43,213 nt of DNA from Clostridiaceae bacterium (GTDB lineage: Bacteria > Bacillota > Clostridia > DSM-8532): positions 1-43,213 of the forward strand of contig JAAYNO010000052.1 of assembly GCA_012520855.1 (NCBI GenBank). Direction: 5' to 3'. The notes under the pieces are model-generated. The model saw only the letters and a list, made by a program, of their open reading frames with translations. It was not told the origin of the DNA and did not search any database. Positions 9,463 through 18,327 of the stretch are shown here, in pieces; position 1 is the stretch's first letter, and every line of letters begins with the position of its first letter. A program made the translations under genes and the position numbers.

Positions 9463-10472
9463 GGCTGGATATTCATTCCAACATAACTTCCAACAGGAAA
9501 CATCATGGTGCGATGAACCATATATTCTCTTATATCAGATTCAATGATCATTTCATAATGTACACCTTTAAAAATCACCGATTTTACCGTACCCTTTATC
9601 ATTCCATCATCCGGATTAGTCACGATACGAATATCTTCGGGACGGATAACAATATCTACCGGTTCATTTTTTGCAAAGCCTTTGTCGACACAATCCAGAA
9701 CAACATCGTCAAAAGCTACTTTATAATCCTCGGGCATAATAGCCTCTATAATGTTGCTTTCACCAATAAAGTCTGCAACAAAGCGATTCAACGGCTCATT
9801 ATATATATCCTGAGGTGTGCCCACCTGTTGGATCAATCCTTTATTCATAACGACTACGGTGTCCGACATTGTCAGGGCTTCCTCCTGATCATGAGTGACA
9901 TATATGAATGTTATGCCGACACTTCTCTGCATATCCAGAAGCTCAATCTGCATTTCTTTTCGCAGCTTTAGATCCAGGGCACCCAAAGGTTCGTCAAGCA
10001 AAAGTACTTTAGGTTCATTTACCAACGCTCTTGCTATAGCCACGCGCTGCTGCTGTCCTCCGCTTAAAGAGTCAACATTCCTTTTTTCAAAGCCTTCCAG
10101 GTCAACAAGCTTGAGCATCCTTTTAACGCGTCTTTCGATTTCGTTCTTTGGTATTTTTTTGATTCTTAGACCAAAAGCTATGTTCTCGAACACATTCATA
10201 TGAGTGAATAATGCATAACGCTGAAAAACTGTATTTATATTTCTCTTATAAGCCGGTATTGGATTAAGAAGCTTTCCTTCAAAAAGGATCTGTCCTTCGT
10301 CAGGATCCTCAAATCCGCCGATCATACGCAATGTGGTTGTTTTACCGCAGCCGCTGGGACCTAACAGGGTAACAAATTCATTTTCTTTGATCGTTAGGTT
10401 GATGCTGTCTACAGCAGTCATATCACCATAACGTTTGGTCAGATTTTTTAGTTCAATAAGGTTTTTTCCCAT
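9423..10472 (-). CDS. potA: Spermidine/putrescine ABC transporter ATP-binding protein
   Basis: Walker [10 protein letters not shown], signature [15 protein letters not shown], Walker B VLLLDEP, TOBE-like C-terminus. Start placed at [18 protein letters not shown] behind AGGAG. Confidence 0.95.
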   Translation of the reverse strand: MGKNLIELKNLTKRYGDMTAVDSINLTIKENEFVTLLGPSGCGKTTTLRMIGGFEDPDEGQILFEGKLLNPIPAYKRNINTVFQRYALFTHMNVFENIAFGLRIKKIPKNEIERRVKRMLKLVDLEGFEKRNVDSLSGGQQQRVAIARALVNEPKVLLLDEPLGALDLKLRKEMQIELLDMQRSVGITFIYVTHDQEEALTMSDTVVVMNKGLIQQVGTPQDIYNEPLNRFVADFIGESNIIEAIMPEDYKVAFDDVVLDCVDKGFAKNEPVDIVIRPEDIRIVTNPDDGMIKGTVKSVIFKGVHYEMIIESDIREYMVHRTMMFPVGSYVGMNIQPCDIQVMKRGEPL

Positions 10473-10486
10473 TTTATATTCTCCTG

Positions 10487-11029
10487 CTAAAAGGTTGGTG
10501 GTGTTGAAATCCATAAAACTCTTGCCGTTGTTTTCCCCGTATTTTTCATCATATGAGTTTTATTTGGCTTAAACATGAAACAATCGCCTTTCTTTAATCG
10601 GAAGCGTTCTTTTCCAAAATACAGATACAGGCTTCCGCTTAAAACCATTCCGAACTCCTCGCCTTGATGAGGTTGATCTTCTTCAAAGCAACTGTTTGGC
10701 TTAATCTCTACAATAATTGGCTCCATCTGTCGTTTTTTCGCATTTGGTACGATCCAGTGGATAGCATAGCCTTCATCGGTGTATTCCTTTACAAAATAGT
10801 TTGAAGCCGTGAATACCACCTGTTCGTCTATTGCCTCTTCTCCAAAAAATTCCTGAAGGTTTGTACCAAGGCAGTCAAGTATATCCTGCAGCGTTGAAAT
10901 AGAAGGCGACGTAAGATCCCTTTCAAGCTGTGATATATACCCTTTGGTCAATTCGCAGCGATCAGCTATTTCCTCCTGGGTCATTCCGCTTACTAATCTT
11001 AAACGTTTTATTTTATTGCCGATTTGCAT
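10487..11029 (-). CDS. XRE-family HTH plus cupin transcriptional regulator (PuuR-like)
   Basis: 180 aa; [41 protein letters not shown] and a C-terminal cupin ([39 protein letters not shown]). Confidence 0.93.
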   Translation of the reverse strand: MQIGNKIKRLRLVSGMTQEEIADRCELTKGYISQLERDLTSPSISTLQDILDCLGTNLQEFFGEEAIDEQVVFTASNYFVKEYTDEGYAIHWIVPNAKKRQMEPIIVEIKPNSCFEEDQPHQGEEFGMVLSGSLYLYFGKERFRLKKGDCFMFKPNKTHMMKNTGKTTARVLWISTPPTF

Positions 11030-11125
11030 GAATTTACCTCCAATTGCAGTAAAAAGCTTACTATCATCAATCTTATCAATATTTCTACATTACAAAAAGT
11101 TTAATTTTACTAAACAACAGTACAT

Positions 11126-11154
11126 ATTATTGCACTGTTTATTAAAAAAGTCAA
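11126..11154 (-). promoter_or_regulatory. Sigma-A-type promoter for the regulator-potABCD operon
   Basis: Minus strand TTGACT - 17 nt - AATAAT, about 90 nt upstream of the XRE-cupin start. Confidence 0.6.
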
Positions 11155-11211
11155 TTATAAATTTTTTATAATGATATAACTGGTATATAATACTTTTTTA
11201 TTATTTGCATC

Positions 11212-11245
11212 AAAAAAGGAGCTGTCTTTTAAAAACAACTCCTTT
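11212..11245 (-). terminator. Rho-independent terminator downstream of lepB
   Basis: Minus strand AAAGGAGTTGTTTTTAAAAGACAGCTCCTTTTTTG: hairpin plus T run. Confidence 0.7.
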
Positions 11246-11263
11246 ATGGTATGCTTACCGTTA

Positions 11264-11881
11264 TTATTTATAAAGAGAACCAAATTTATTAAAAGGCATC
11301 ACCCTGAAGATGGCTTTTCCTTCAACCCAGGACTGATCTATTTTGCCAAAATTCCTGCTATCCAGGCTTTGGCCTCTGTTGTCTCCCAGAACAAACAGCT
11401 CTCCCGGAAGTACCTCTGTTTTTCCAAGATCCCTGTTAAGTACAGTATTTTCAAAAGGGTCGATCCTTGCATAAGGTTCATTTTGGGCCTCGCCGTTAAC
11501 ATAAAGCACATTGTCACGTATTTCTATAGTGTCGCCAGGTATACCGATCACCCTTTTAATCAGCCTGTTCCTTCTATATTCCTTCCTGAGCTTCATGGAA
11601 ATATCACCAATATAGATTGAAGCTCTTCCAATAATTCCGTTAACAGGCTCATCCCTTAAAAAAATAATAATGTCGCCGCGCTTTGGCTCTGAAAAACTAT
11701 ATGCCAATTTGCTCATTATTAGTTTATCTCCCGGCTCTAAGGTCTCAACCATAGATTCCATATTGACCTCCGTCAAAGCGAATAGTTCGCTTTGAATTAT
11801 TGAGGCTATCAAAATTGCAGCGAATATTAAAAAAACCCATTCTAAAATCTCTCTTATGATGCTTTTCCTCGTTTTTACCAA
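11264..11881 (-). CDS. lepB: Signal peptidase I
   Basis: 205 aa; N-terminal TM, ESMVETLEPGDKLIMSKLAY (catalytic Ser), KRVIGIPGDTIEI, LGDNRGQSLDSRNFG. Confidence 0.95.
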   Translation of the reverse strand: MVKTRKSIIREILEWVFLIFAAILIASIIQSELFALTEVNMESMVETLEPGDKLIMSKLAYSFSEPKRGDIIIFLRDEPVNGIIGRASIYIGDISMKLRKEYRRNRLIKRVIGIPGDTIEIRDNVLYVNGEAQNEPYARIDPFENTVLNRDLGKTEVLPGELFVLGDNRGQSLDSRNFGKIDQSWVEGKAIFRVMPFNKFGSLYK

Positions 11882-11900
11882 AAGTATTTACATCTCCTTT

Positions 11901-12596
11901 TCACAGGGAAACCTTCAGTATCCCGTCTACCTCATATATTTTAGCTGATATCTCGGCTAAATCCAATGCTTTATTTTCAGACTCCAAATAAAAAAGTATT
12001 CTCTGCTTGCCGGTACTGGCGTTTTCAGTTACCTCCATACTTTTTACGGCGATCTTAAATTCTTTCAGTAAATCGTTCAAAGGTATGATCAATTGTTTTT
12101 CTGCATCTCCTTCAACTTCAAGTAACCTTGGCTTTTTTTTCCTTGTAAATTTATTCTCCACCCCTTTAAGATACATCAACACGGCCCATATTAATATAGT
12201 TGCCAGGATTGCCCCGGTATAAAAGCCGACACCGCAAGCTAAACCTACACCTGCCACGATCCATATACTGGCTGCGGTTGTAATACCTTTGACAGAAGCG
12301 CCATGTCTTAAAATCGCACCGGCTCCTAAAAATCCTATACCGCTGACTACCTGGCCTGCCATTCGGGTCGGATCAATATTGATTTGTCCTTCATATGCCG
12401 TTATTAAGAAATGGACAATCACCATCGTCAGGCATGAACCCATACACACAAGAATATGTGTTCTGAAGCCTGCCGGCCTGTTGCGCGAGTATTCGCGTTC
12501 GAATCCGATAATTCCTCCTAAAAGGCATGACATAAGTATTCGCGTAAATATAACGATCAGGAACTGAGGATTTAATTGAAAAAGAAACCATTCCAT
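11901..12596 (-). CDS. MgtC/SapB family membrane protein
   Basis: 231 aa; LLGGIIGFEREYSRNRPAGFRTHILVCMGSCLTMV...GFLGAGAILRHGASVKGITTAASIW. Confidence 0.93.
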   Translation of the reverse strand: MEWFLFQLNPQFLIVIFTRILMSCLLGGIIGFEREYSRNRPAGFRTHILVCMGSCLTMVIVHFLITAYEGQINIDPTRMAGQVVSGIGFLGAGAILRHGASVKGITTAASIWIVAGVGLACGVGFYTGAILATILIWAVLMYLKGVENKFTRKKKPRLLEVEGDAEKQLIIPLNDLLKEFKIAVKSMEVTENASTGKQRILFYLESENKALDLAEISAKIYEVDGILKVSL

Positions 12597-12628
12597 AAAG
12601 GTACCACTCCCTTTGTATTATAGATATT

Positions 12629-13204
12629 TCATTTTCTTTCTTTTATGAGCCTGAGACTGTGGTTTCTGGTCTCAACCGTTCTGCCGTGTAGAAGAACACC
12701 TTTATTCAGGATGAACTTAATCGTGCTTTCCGAGCATAAAACGATACAATAATCCAAATCTTCAAAAGCGGCCTTTCTCATTTCTTCAATGCCTTCAAAA
12801 TACCTCAATGGTTCGATATAGTCTGCAACATATATAATTTTTTCAAGAAGATTCATACCAGCCCTTCCGGTTGTGTGCCATTTGATCGCTCCAAGGACTT
12901 CTTCATCTGAAATCCCATATTTGTATCTTGCCAAATGTTCTCCTATAATGCCATGCAGAAGTTTTGGCTGCAGCAGTTCGATCTCATCGGCCTTATATCT
13001 TATTTTTTTCACATATTCCCTTGCATCATCCCCTCTGTAATTTTTACCGCAATCATGAAGTATTCCGGCCAGCAGGGCTTTTTCAATATCGGCTCCATAA
13101 AGTTTTGCAAGAGATCGTGAAACCTCCATAACATTTACCGAGTGTTGATATCTTTTACTGTCGAGTTCCTTCTTAAGCATATCCATAATTGTTGTAATGT
13201 CCAT
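12629..13204 (-). CDS. yqeK: YqeK-family HD-domain hydrolase (symmetrical Ap4A hydrolase family)
   Basis: HD motif LLAGILHDCGKN, LHGIIGEHLA, IKWHTTGRAGMNLLEKIIYVADYIEP. Start set to ATG at 13204 (MDITTIMDMLKKELDSKRYQHS) behind GAGGAAG. The longer track ORF reads through a dispersed repeat. Confidence 0.92.
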   Translation of the reverse strand: MDITTIMDMLKKELDSKRYQHSVNVMEVSRSLAKLYGADIEKALLAGILHDCGKNYRGDDAREYVKKIRYKADEIELLQPKLLHGIIGEHLARYKYGISDEEVLGAIKWHTTGRAGMNLLEKIIYVADYIEPLRYFEGIEEMRKAAFEDLDYCIVLCSESTIKFILNKGVLLHGRTVETRNHSLRLIKERK

Positions 13205-13339
13205 ATAAATGCTTCCTCTTAACTCTAATTTCTTTATTATAGAGGCCAGCGACTTTAGTCGTTTCAGATTCTTCGCTTCGCTCAGAATGACTTTAATGCG
13301 AATTCTAACTTCCAACCTCCAACCTTTATCTTCTAACTT

Positions 13340-13942
13340 CTATTTTATGTACAGCCGGTTTTTTCTTATATATGCCTCAACCGCAGGTGTTACCATATAC
13401 TTTATTGATAAACCTTCCTCCACTCTTTTCCTTATATATGACGAGGCATAATTCATAGCTCTGCCCGAAAATTTGAATATTTTCGCTCCGAACTGGCTGA
13501 CAAGCTTAATTATCGTATTATCAAGATAGTTCTCCTGAGTATCAGGTCTGGAAGCAACTATTATTGAAGCAAGCTTGAATATCTCATCAAAATTTTTCCA
13601 TGTTTCAATTTGAACTAATGAATCTGCACCTACTATTAGATATAGTCTTTTTTGGCTCCCATATAGCTTTTTAAATGCCATGAGGGTGTCAACTGTATAT
13701 GAAGAACCGTCCCGTTTCATTTCTATATCGCTGGCTTCAAAGAATGGATTGTCTGCTATGGCAAGCTTTACCATTCTAAGTCTGTCATAAGCTTCTGTTA
13801 CTTTGGTATCAGTCTTATGCGGAGGTATCCTGGCAGGAATGAAAATTACTTTTTCCAGGTTAAATTCTTCTCTTATGCCCTCACACATAATAAGATGTCC
13901 ATAATGTACAGGGTCGAAAGTTCCCCCCATTAAACCTATCAC
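13340..13942 (-). CDS. nadD: Nicotinate-nucleotide adenylyltransferase
   Basis: GLMGGTFDPVHYGHLIMCE HxGH motif; ISSTxxR-like ASSYIRKRVEEG. Likely GTG start at about 13942. Confidence 0.94.
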   Translation of the reverse strand: MIGLMGGTFDPVHYGHLIMCEGIREEFNLEKVIFIPARIPPHKTDTKVTEAYDRLRMVKLAIADNPFFEASDIEMKRDGSSYTVDTLMAFKKLYGSQKRLYLIVGADSLVQIETWKNFDEIFKLASIIVASRPDTQENYLDNTIIKLVSQFGAKIFKFSGRAMNYASSYIRKRVEEGLSIKYMVTPAVEAYIRKNRLYIK

Positions 13943-13952
13943 TATAACACCC

Positions 13953-14330
13953 CTATAGCCAGCTTTTTGTATAGATTCTTGCCCCAAAGGGAATCAGGGA
14001 AAGCTTCGCAAGCTTAAAATGCTGTTTCCCGAATGGGATCCCTATAATTGTAATGCAAAATATAAGCCCTGCGGCTAAATGAGTAATACAAAGCTCCCAG
14101 CCCAAAAGTATGATCCAGAGAATATTACCTATCAAACCACCGAGACCGAACCTTCCAACTTCTATATCACGACCAAAAGGAAACAGTACAAATGAGGCAA
14201 TCTTAAAACACTGTATCCCGAAAGGAATTCCAACAAATGTTATGCAGCAGAGGATCCCCGCTATGAACCAAAGGATAGCTGAAATCAAACCTCCGAAAAC
14301 TATCCAGATAATATTACCTAATAAATGCAC
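13953..14330 (-). CDS. YccF-domain inner membrane protein
   Basis: 125 aa with internal duplication GNIIWIVFGG...ITFVGIPFGIQCFKIA / GNILWIILLGW...ITIIGIPFGKQHFKLA. Confidence 0.88.
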   Translation of the reverse strand: MHLLGNIIWIVFGGLISAILWFIAGILCCITFVGIPFGIQCFKIASFVLFPFGRDIEVGRFGLGGLIGNILWIILLGWELCITHLAAGLIFCITIIGIPFGKQHFKLAKLSLIPFGARIYTKSWL

Positions 14331-14433
14331 TGTATCACCTCCATAAATTACATTATTTATTAGTATATCATAGTCTATATACTATGAACCAGTTTTGGCT
14401 TTTTGCACATTTTACAGTGTTTTATATATACAA

Positions 14434-14462
14434 ATGCCCGTCCATTTTTTGTGGACAGGCAT
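14434..14462 (-). terminator. Rho-independent terminator downstream of the HMA-like gene
   Basis: Minus strand ATGCCTGTCCA-caaaaaa-TGGACGGGCAT followed by TTGTATATATAAAAC; T tract is weak. Confidence 0.5.
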
Positions 14463-14483
14463 AGCTGCTCGGAAATAATTAGT

Positions 14484-14696
14484 CTACTTAATACTGAAGT
14501 CTGCGTCTTCAATAGTCTCTTTAATTATCTCATCGTTTAACCTTTCGTCATCATATTCAACAGCAACGCGTCTAGCATTTAAATCGACAATGACCTCAAG
14601 AACTCCATTTAATACAGAAAGCGAATTTTTGATTATTCCCGCCGATTCATCGGTTGTCATTCCCTCAACATTAAATGCTATATTTTGAACAGCCAT
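14484..14696 (-). CDS. HMA (heavy-metal-associated)-like domain protein lacking CxxC
   Basis: 70 aa; MAVQNIAFNVEGMTTDESAGIIKNSLSVLNGVLEVIVDLNARRVAVEYDDERLNDEIIKETIEDADFSIK follows the CopZ/HMA pattern, with GMTTDES where GMTCxxC is expected. Confidence 0.8.
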   Translation of the reverse strand: MAVQNIAFNVEGMTTDESAGIIKNSLSVLNGVLEVIVDLNARRVAVEYDDERLNDEIIKETIEDADFSIK

Positions 14697-14767
14697 TATA
14701 TCACCTCACAAAGTAGTCAAAAGAATTATATAATATTGTTCAAAATATGTCCATGATTATTATTTCT

Positions 14768-15703
14768 TTATAAGCCCGCCTGAATATTTCTTAATCGATT
14801 TATCAGAGCAGTAAAGTAGTCTGGTAATGGTGCTTCAAAAACCATATCTTCATTGCTGACAGGATGCTTAAGCTTTAAAAATCTGGCATGAAGAGCCTGA
14901 CCATCTGTATCGGCCAGATTGAATTTTTTCCCGTAAACCTCGTCTCCCGTGATGGGATGCCCTATATAAGACATATGAACACGTATCTGATGGGTTCTTC
15001 CTGTTTCCAGCTCACATTGTATATAGGTATGGGATTTAAATCGCTCAAGAACCTTGAAATGTGTAACAGCGGGCTTCCCATTCTTAACATTGACCGACAT
15101 CTTTTTTCTGTTTATCGGATGGCGCCCTATAGGTGCCGATATTTTTCCAGAGTCCTTTTCGATCCTTCCGTCAACAATGGTTTCATATATCCGCTGAATC
15201 TGGTGTTTTTTTAGCTGTTCCGATAAACTAAGATGGGCTTCGTTGCTTTTTGCTATCACAAGCAGACCGGTTGTGTCCTTATCGATTCGATGTACTATTC
15301 CCGGCCTTCTCACTCCGTTTATATCCGACAGGGAATCCCTGCAATGGTACAGTAATGCGTTTACCAAAGTTCCTTCCCAGTTGCCCGCAGCGGGGTGAAC
15401 GACAAGATTTTTTGGTTTATTAATAACAATAATGCTGTCATCCTCAAATATAATATCCAGCGGGATATTCTGTGCATCAACAGTTAAAGGCTTAGGTTCG
15501 GGTATCTTTACTTCCACAACCATCCCCGATCTCGTCCTTGTACCGCTTTTGGCAGAAGCACCATCAATGGTTATCAAACCTTCTTCAATCAGCTTTTGGA
15601 TATAGCTTCTGGTCAAAGATTCTATTTTAGATGCGACGAAAGTATCAAGTCTTTTCCCTTCATCAGTCGGATCGATAATAAAGGTATCAGTCCTGCTGTT
15701 CAT
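14768..15703 (-). CDS. RluD-family 23S rRNA pseudouridine synthase
   Basis: S4 domain then GIVHRIDKDTTGLLVIAKS and GRTHQIRVHMSYIGHPITGDEVYG. Confidence 0.94.
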   Translation of the reverse strand: MNSRTDTFIIDPTDEGKRLDTFVASKIESLTRSYIQKLIEEGLITIDGASAKSGTRTRSGMVVEVKIPEPKPLTVDAQNIPLDIIFEDDSIIVINKPKNLVVHPAAGNWEGTLVNALLYHCRDSLSDINGVRRPGIVHRIDKDTTGLLVIAKSNEAHLSLSEQLKKHQIQRIYETIVDGRIEKDSGKISAPIGRHPINRKKMSVNVKNGKPAVTHFKVLERFKSHTYIQCELETGRTHQIRVHMSYIGHPITGDEVYGKKFNLADTDGQALHARFLKLKHPVSNEDMVFEAPLPDYFTALINRLRNIQAGL

Positions 15704-16181
15704 CAGGCACCTCGTTCGATTCAATTATAGGTTTTTTTGGTTCATGGTAAATAAAAAGAACATAAATAATCAGTAGGAATACGCCTATATTTATACAGAT
15801 ATCAGCCACGTTAAAAACGGGGAAATCATATCCAAAGGGATAAAAATCAAGAAAGTCCACCACGAAACCTCTTAAAACTCTGTCAATAAAGTTCCCGACA
15901 GCTCCGGATATTATGAACGCCAATGAGGTTCTTAAGACTAGATTTCTATTCTTTATAAAATACCAGATCATTCCTCCCACAACTGCAATAGTAAGTATTA
16001 TAAAAACCCACCTGAAATTTTGCAGGATACCGAAAGCTGCACCCCGATTTTCCAGATACGTCAAGTAAAAAAAGTCTTTGATTATCGGAAATTTATCATA
16101 TTGAAGCTGGTTAGTCAAAAAATACCACTTGGTTATCTGATCAATTCCTATTAAACCTATTATTAAAATGATCCAAAGCAT
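15687..16181 (-). CDS. lspA: Lipoprotein signal peptidase
   Basis: 164 aa; DQITKWYF, YLENRGAAFGI, SGAVGNFIDRVLRGFVVDFLDF, FNVADICINIG. Confidence 0.96.
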   Translation of the reverse strand: MLWIILIIGLIGIDQITKWYFLTNQLQYDKFPIIKDFFYLTYLENRGAAFGILQNFRWVFIILTIAVVGGMIWYFIKNRNLVLRTSLAFIISGAVGNFIDRVLRGFVVDFLDFYPFGYDFPVFNVADICINIGVFLLIIYVLFIYHEPKKPIIESNEVPDEQQD

Positions 16182-16202
16182 AATTATATCCTCAATCCTG
16201 TA

Positions 16203-17882
16203 TTATTCAACTGTAACGCCCGTAAAATAGTGTTTCAGTATCTGATCATATGTATAACCGTTCCTTGCGAATCCTTTTGCACCTTCCTGACTCATGCCAA
16301 TTCCATGGCCCCAGCCCTTTCCGGTCAAGACATATGTTCCCTTTGGTACATTTCCGGTTATCATGGCGGAATCACTTGCCCCCAATACCTTTATGGCGGA
16401 ACCACCGGCCGTAATGTCGTATGTCCCGGAGGAAGTAACAGCCCTGGCACCAAATACATTTACAGAAGATGTCCCGCTGTCGGTAATAACAGATGCTGTG
16501 CCTCCCGAGCCTGCACTTCCTGAATTGATCGTAAACATCCTGCTGGGAAGATATCCACTGTCACCTAATATTATCCTGATATCTTCATTAGTATATGTAA
16601 TAGATCCGGATGTTCCTACAATACGCAGTTTTCTGACTCTCCCTGCAGGAGTATACTCATCTGCTGTCATATCAATAATATCACCTATTTCTACACCACT
16701 TATAAATAGCTTCATTTTTATATCTTCGGCCGTAAATGTTCTGGACCAGTTATAATTATATGAATTTTCGGCTTCATATGGATCGGGCACACTTTTTAAA
16801 TATGGGACATCCGAGCCCCATACATAAATATTATCCTCGGTCATACCTCCGCTGGAGCTAAAGTAATGCATAGAGGCAAGTCTTCCATTGTATAAGACTT
16901 TTTTGCCCTTTGTTTCGTCAACTGCTTGATTTGTTGTTGCCTTTTCCGCATCATAACCGCCATATACCTGTGAAGCAACAGTATTGACAACATCAAAATC
17001 CCATTTCTTATATGATCCCATGGACCTGTATGTAAAGGTCCTTGCTGCTACTGCCTGAGCCTTAAGAGCTTCCATCGGAGCATAGGATTCGATTTCTTTG
17101 GGAACAACTCCATAAAGATACTGCTCCAGATCAACAATATTTATAACAGTCATATCGCTGCCGGAAAAACGTCGAAGCTCTATCTCACCTCTATATTGTT
17201 TGCTGTTAACAGAGATCACCCTGGGGTCGTTAGCTTCATTTGGTCTTATAACAAGCTTTACATCAGCAGCACCAAATATCATATGAGGTTCAAAACCGCT
17301 GTCATAAATAATCATTCTGGAGGCAGAGGGTTCAATAACCTTAAGATTGGATCCTGACAGTTTATTTGCTAAAGTCTGCAATTCACTGTTTGCTTTTACA
17401 GCGTCAGAATAAAAACCGGTCCAGACGTACCAACCGTTTTCGAATACGGGGTATGCAACGATTCCCGAGGATCTGATCGTATTGCATAAGCTTTGAGCAG
17501 TTTTCAAATCAGAAGCCGCATCACCAATCTGAATATGATATGGTCCAAAGGTTTCTCCGTCAAATGGGATCCCCTCATTGGGATTATACTCGGAAACAAC
17601 TCCGGAAGGAGATCTTATAAAATGCGAATCCTTCCTTACGATCGTCTGTTTTCCGCCTTCTTCTTTAAGGAGAATTATAAAAGCACCGTCTTTATAGTAT
17701 CCGATCTCAAGCCCGGATTTTGCAGTAAAAGATACATTGGCCGCCGGGGTATCTCCAAAATAGAGACCCACTCTGACTGTTTCCGGATAGGTTTGAGCAA
17801 AAATTTCTGTGGCGGAGAAAATCAAGGCTGACAATCCCAGAACAACTAGAAAAGAAACCAAAAGTTTTGATTTTTTTTGCAT
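16203..17882 (-). CDS. SpoIID/LytB domain protein with a probable SPOR-like segment
   Basis: 559 aa; signal peptide, YGVVPKEIESYAPMEALKAQAVAARTFTYRSM, HYFSSSGGMTEDNIYVWGSDVPYLKSVPD, GWGHGIGMSQEGAKGFA. Confidence 0.93.
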   Translation of the reverse strand: MQKKSKLLVSFLVVLGLSALIFSATEIFAQTYPETVRVGLYFGDTPAANVSFTAKSGLEIGYYKDGAFIILLKEEGGKQTIVRKDSHFIRSPSGVVSEYNPNEGIPFDGETFGPYHIQIGDAASDLKTAQSLCNTIRSSGIVAYPVFENGWYVWTGFYSDAVKANSELQTLANKLSGSNLKVIEPSASRMIIYDSGFEPHMIFGAADVKLVIRPNEANDPRVISVNSKQYRGEIELRRFSGSDMTVINIVDLEQYLYGVVPKEIESYAPMEALKAQAVAARTFTYRSMGSYKKWDFDVVNTVASQVYGGYDAEKATTNQAVDETKGKKVLYNGRLASMHYFSSSGGMTEDNIYVWGSDVPYLKSVPDPYEAENSYNYNWSRTFTAEDIKMKLFISGVEIGDIIDMTADEYTPAGRVRKLRIVGTSGSITYTNEDIRIILGDSGYLPSRMFTINSGSAGSGGTASVITDSGTSSVNVFGARAVTSSGTYDITAGGSAIKVLGASDSAMITGNVPKGTYVLTGKGWGHGIGMSQEGAKGFARNGYTYDQILKHYFTGVTVE

Positions 17883-18140
17883 AAGCGCCCCCCTGCAACA
17901 TTTTTCTTTAGTACTAAATCAGTTATAATTTATACAAAACCGACTTTTCTATAATATTTACCTTTAATTATATATCATTTTCACATTCTCTGTATAGTTT
18001 GCAAACAAAACATTAATAATACGAAACAAATTTGAAATACAACCGGGATTCAATAGGACTAATTTCCTCTCAAAAATAATTCACAGGTATGATGTAATAA
18101 TACTAATAATATACTACTATCAATGTATTAGGTCCAGGAC

Positions 18141-18184
18141 ATGAGCGTTCAGCATCTTTTTTATACACTACGATCTGCGCTCAT
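18141..18184. repeat. Long imperfect inverted repeat (hairpin) in the spoIID-rubrerythrin intergenic region
   Basis: ATGAGCG-tt-CAG-c-ATC ... GAT-CTG-CGCTCAT, about 13 pairs with two small bulges. Confidence 0.6.
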
Positions 18185-18250
18185 ATTCTGTCATTATTTA
18201 GCTTAAGCGAGCCTCACACTTTATATAATATATTTTAAATTTGCTCTCCC

Positions 18251-18327
18251 AAAAGCCCATGCCCAACCCGGCAGGTCAAACGGTTGAAAAGCTGCTGTCC
18301 AGGTGGTCATGGGTATTATTTTTTTAT
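18251..18327 (+). ncRNA. Candidate orphan structured RNA or terminator hairpin
   Basis: CCCATG(18256)...CATGGG(18313) outer stem, CGGCAG/CTGCTG inner stem, TCAA-ACGG-TTGA apical hairpin, then TATTATTTTTTT. No ORF on + upstream. Confidence 0.35.

Noticed and set aside
13205-13315. N-terminal extension of YqeK (MEVRIRIKVILSEAKNLKRLKS...)
   Set aside because: Encoded by a dispersed intergenic repeat; the conserved start with SD is at 13204.
18251-18327. SRP (4.5S/scRNA), guanidine-II riboswitch or 6S RNA identity for the candidate RNA
   Set aside because: SRP core GGTCCGGAAGGAAGCAGCC is not matched, only one ACGG-loop hairpin is present instead of two, and the length is too short for 6S. Left as unidentified.
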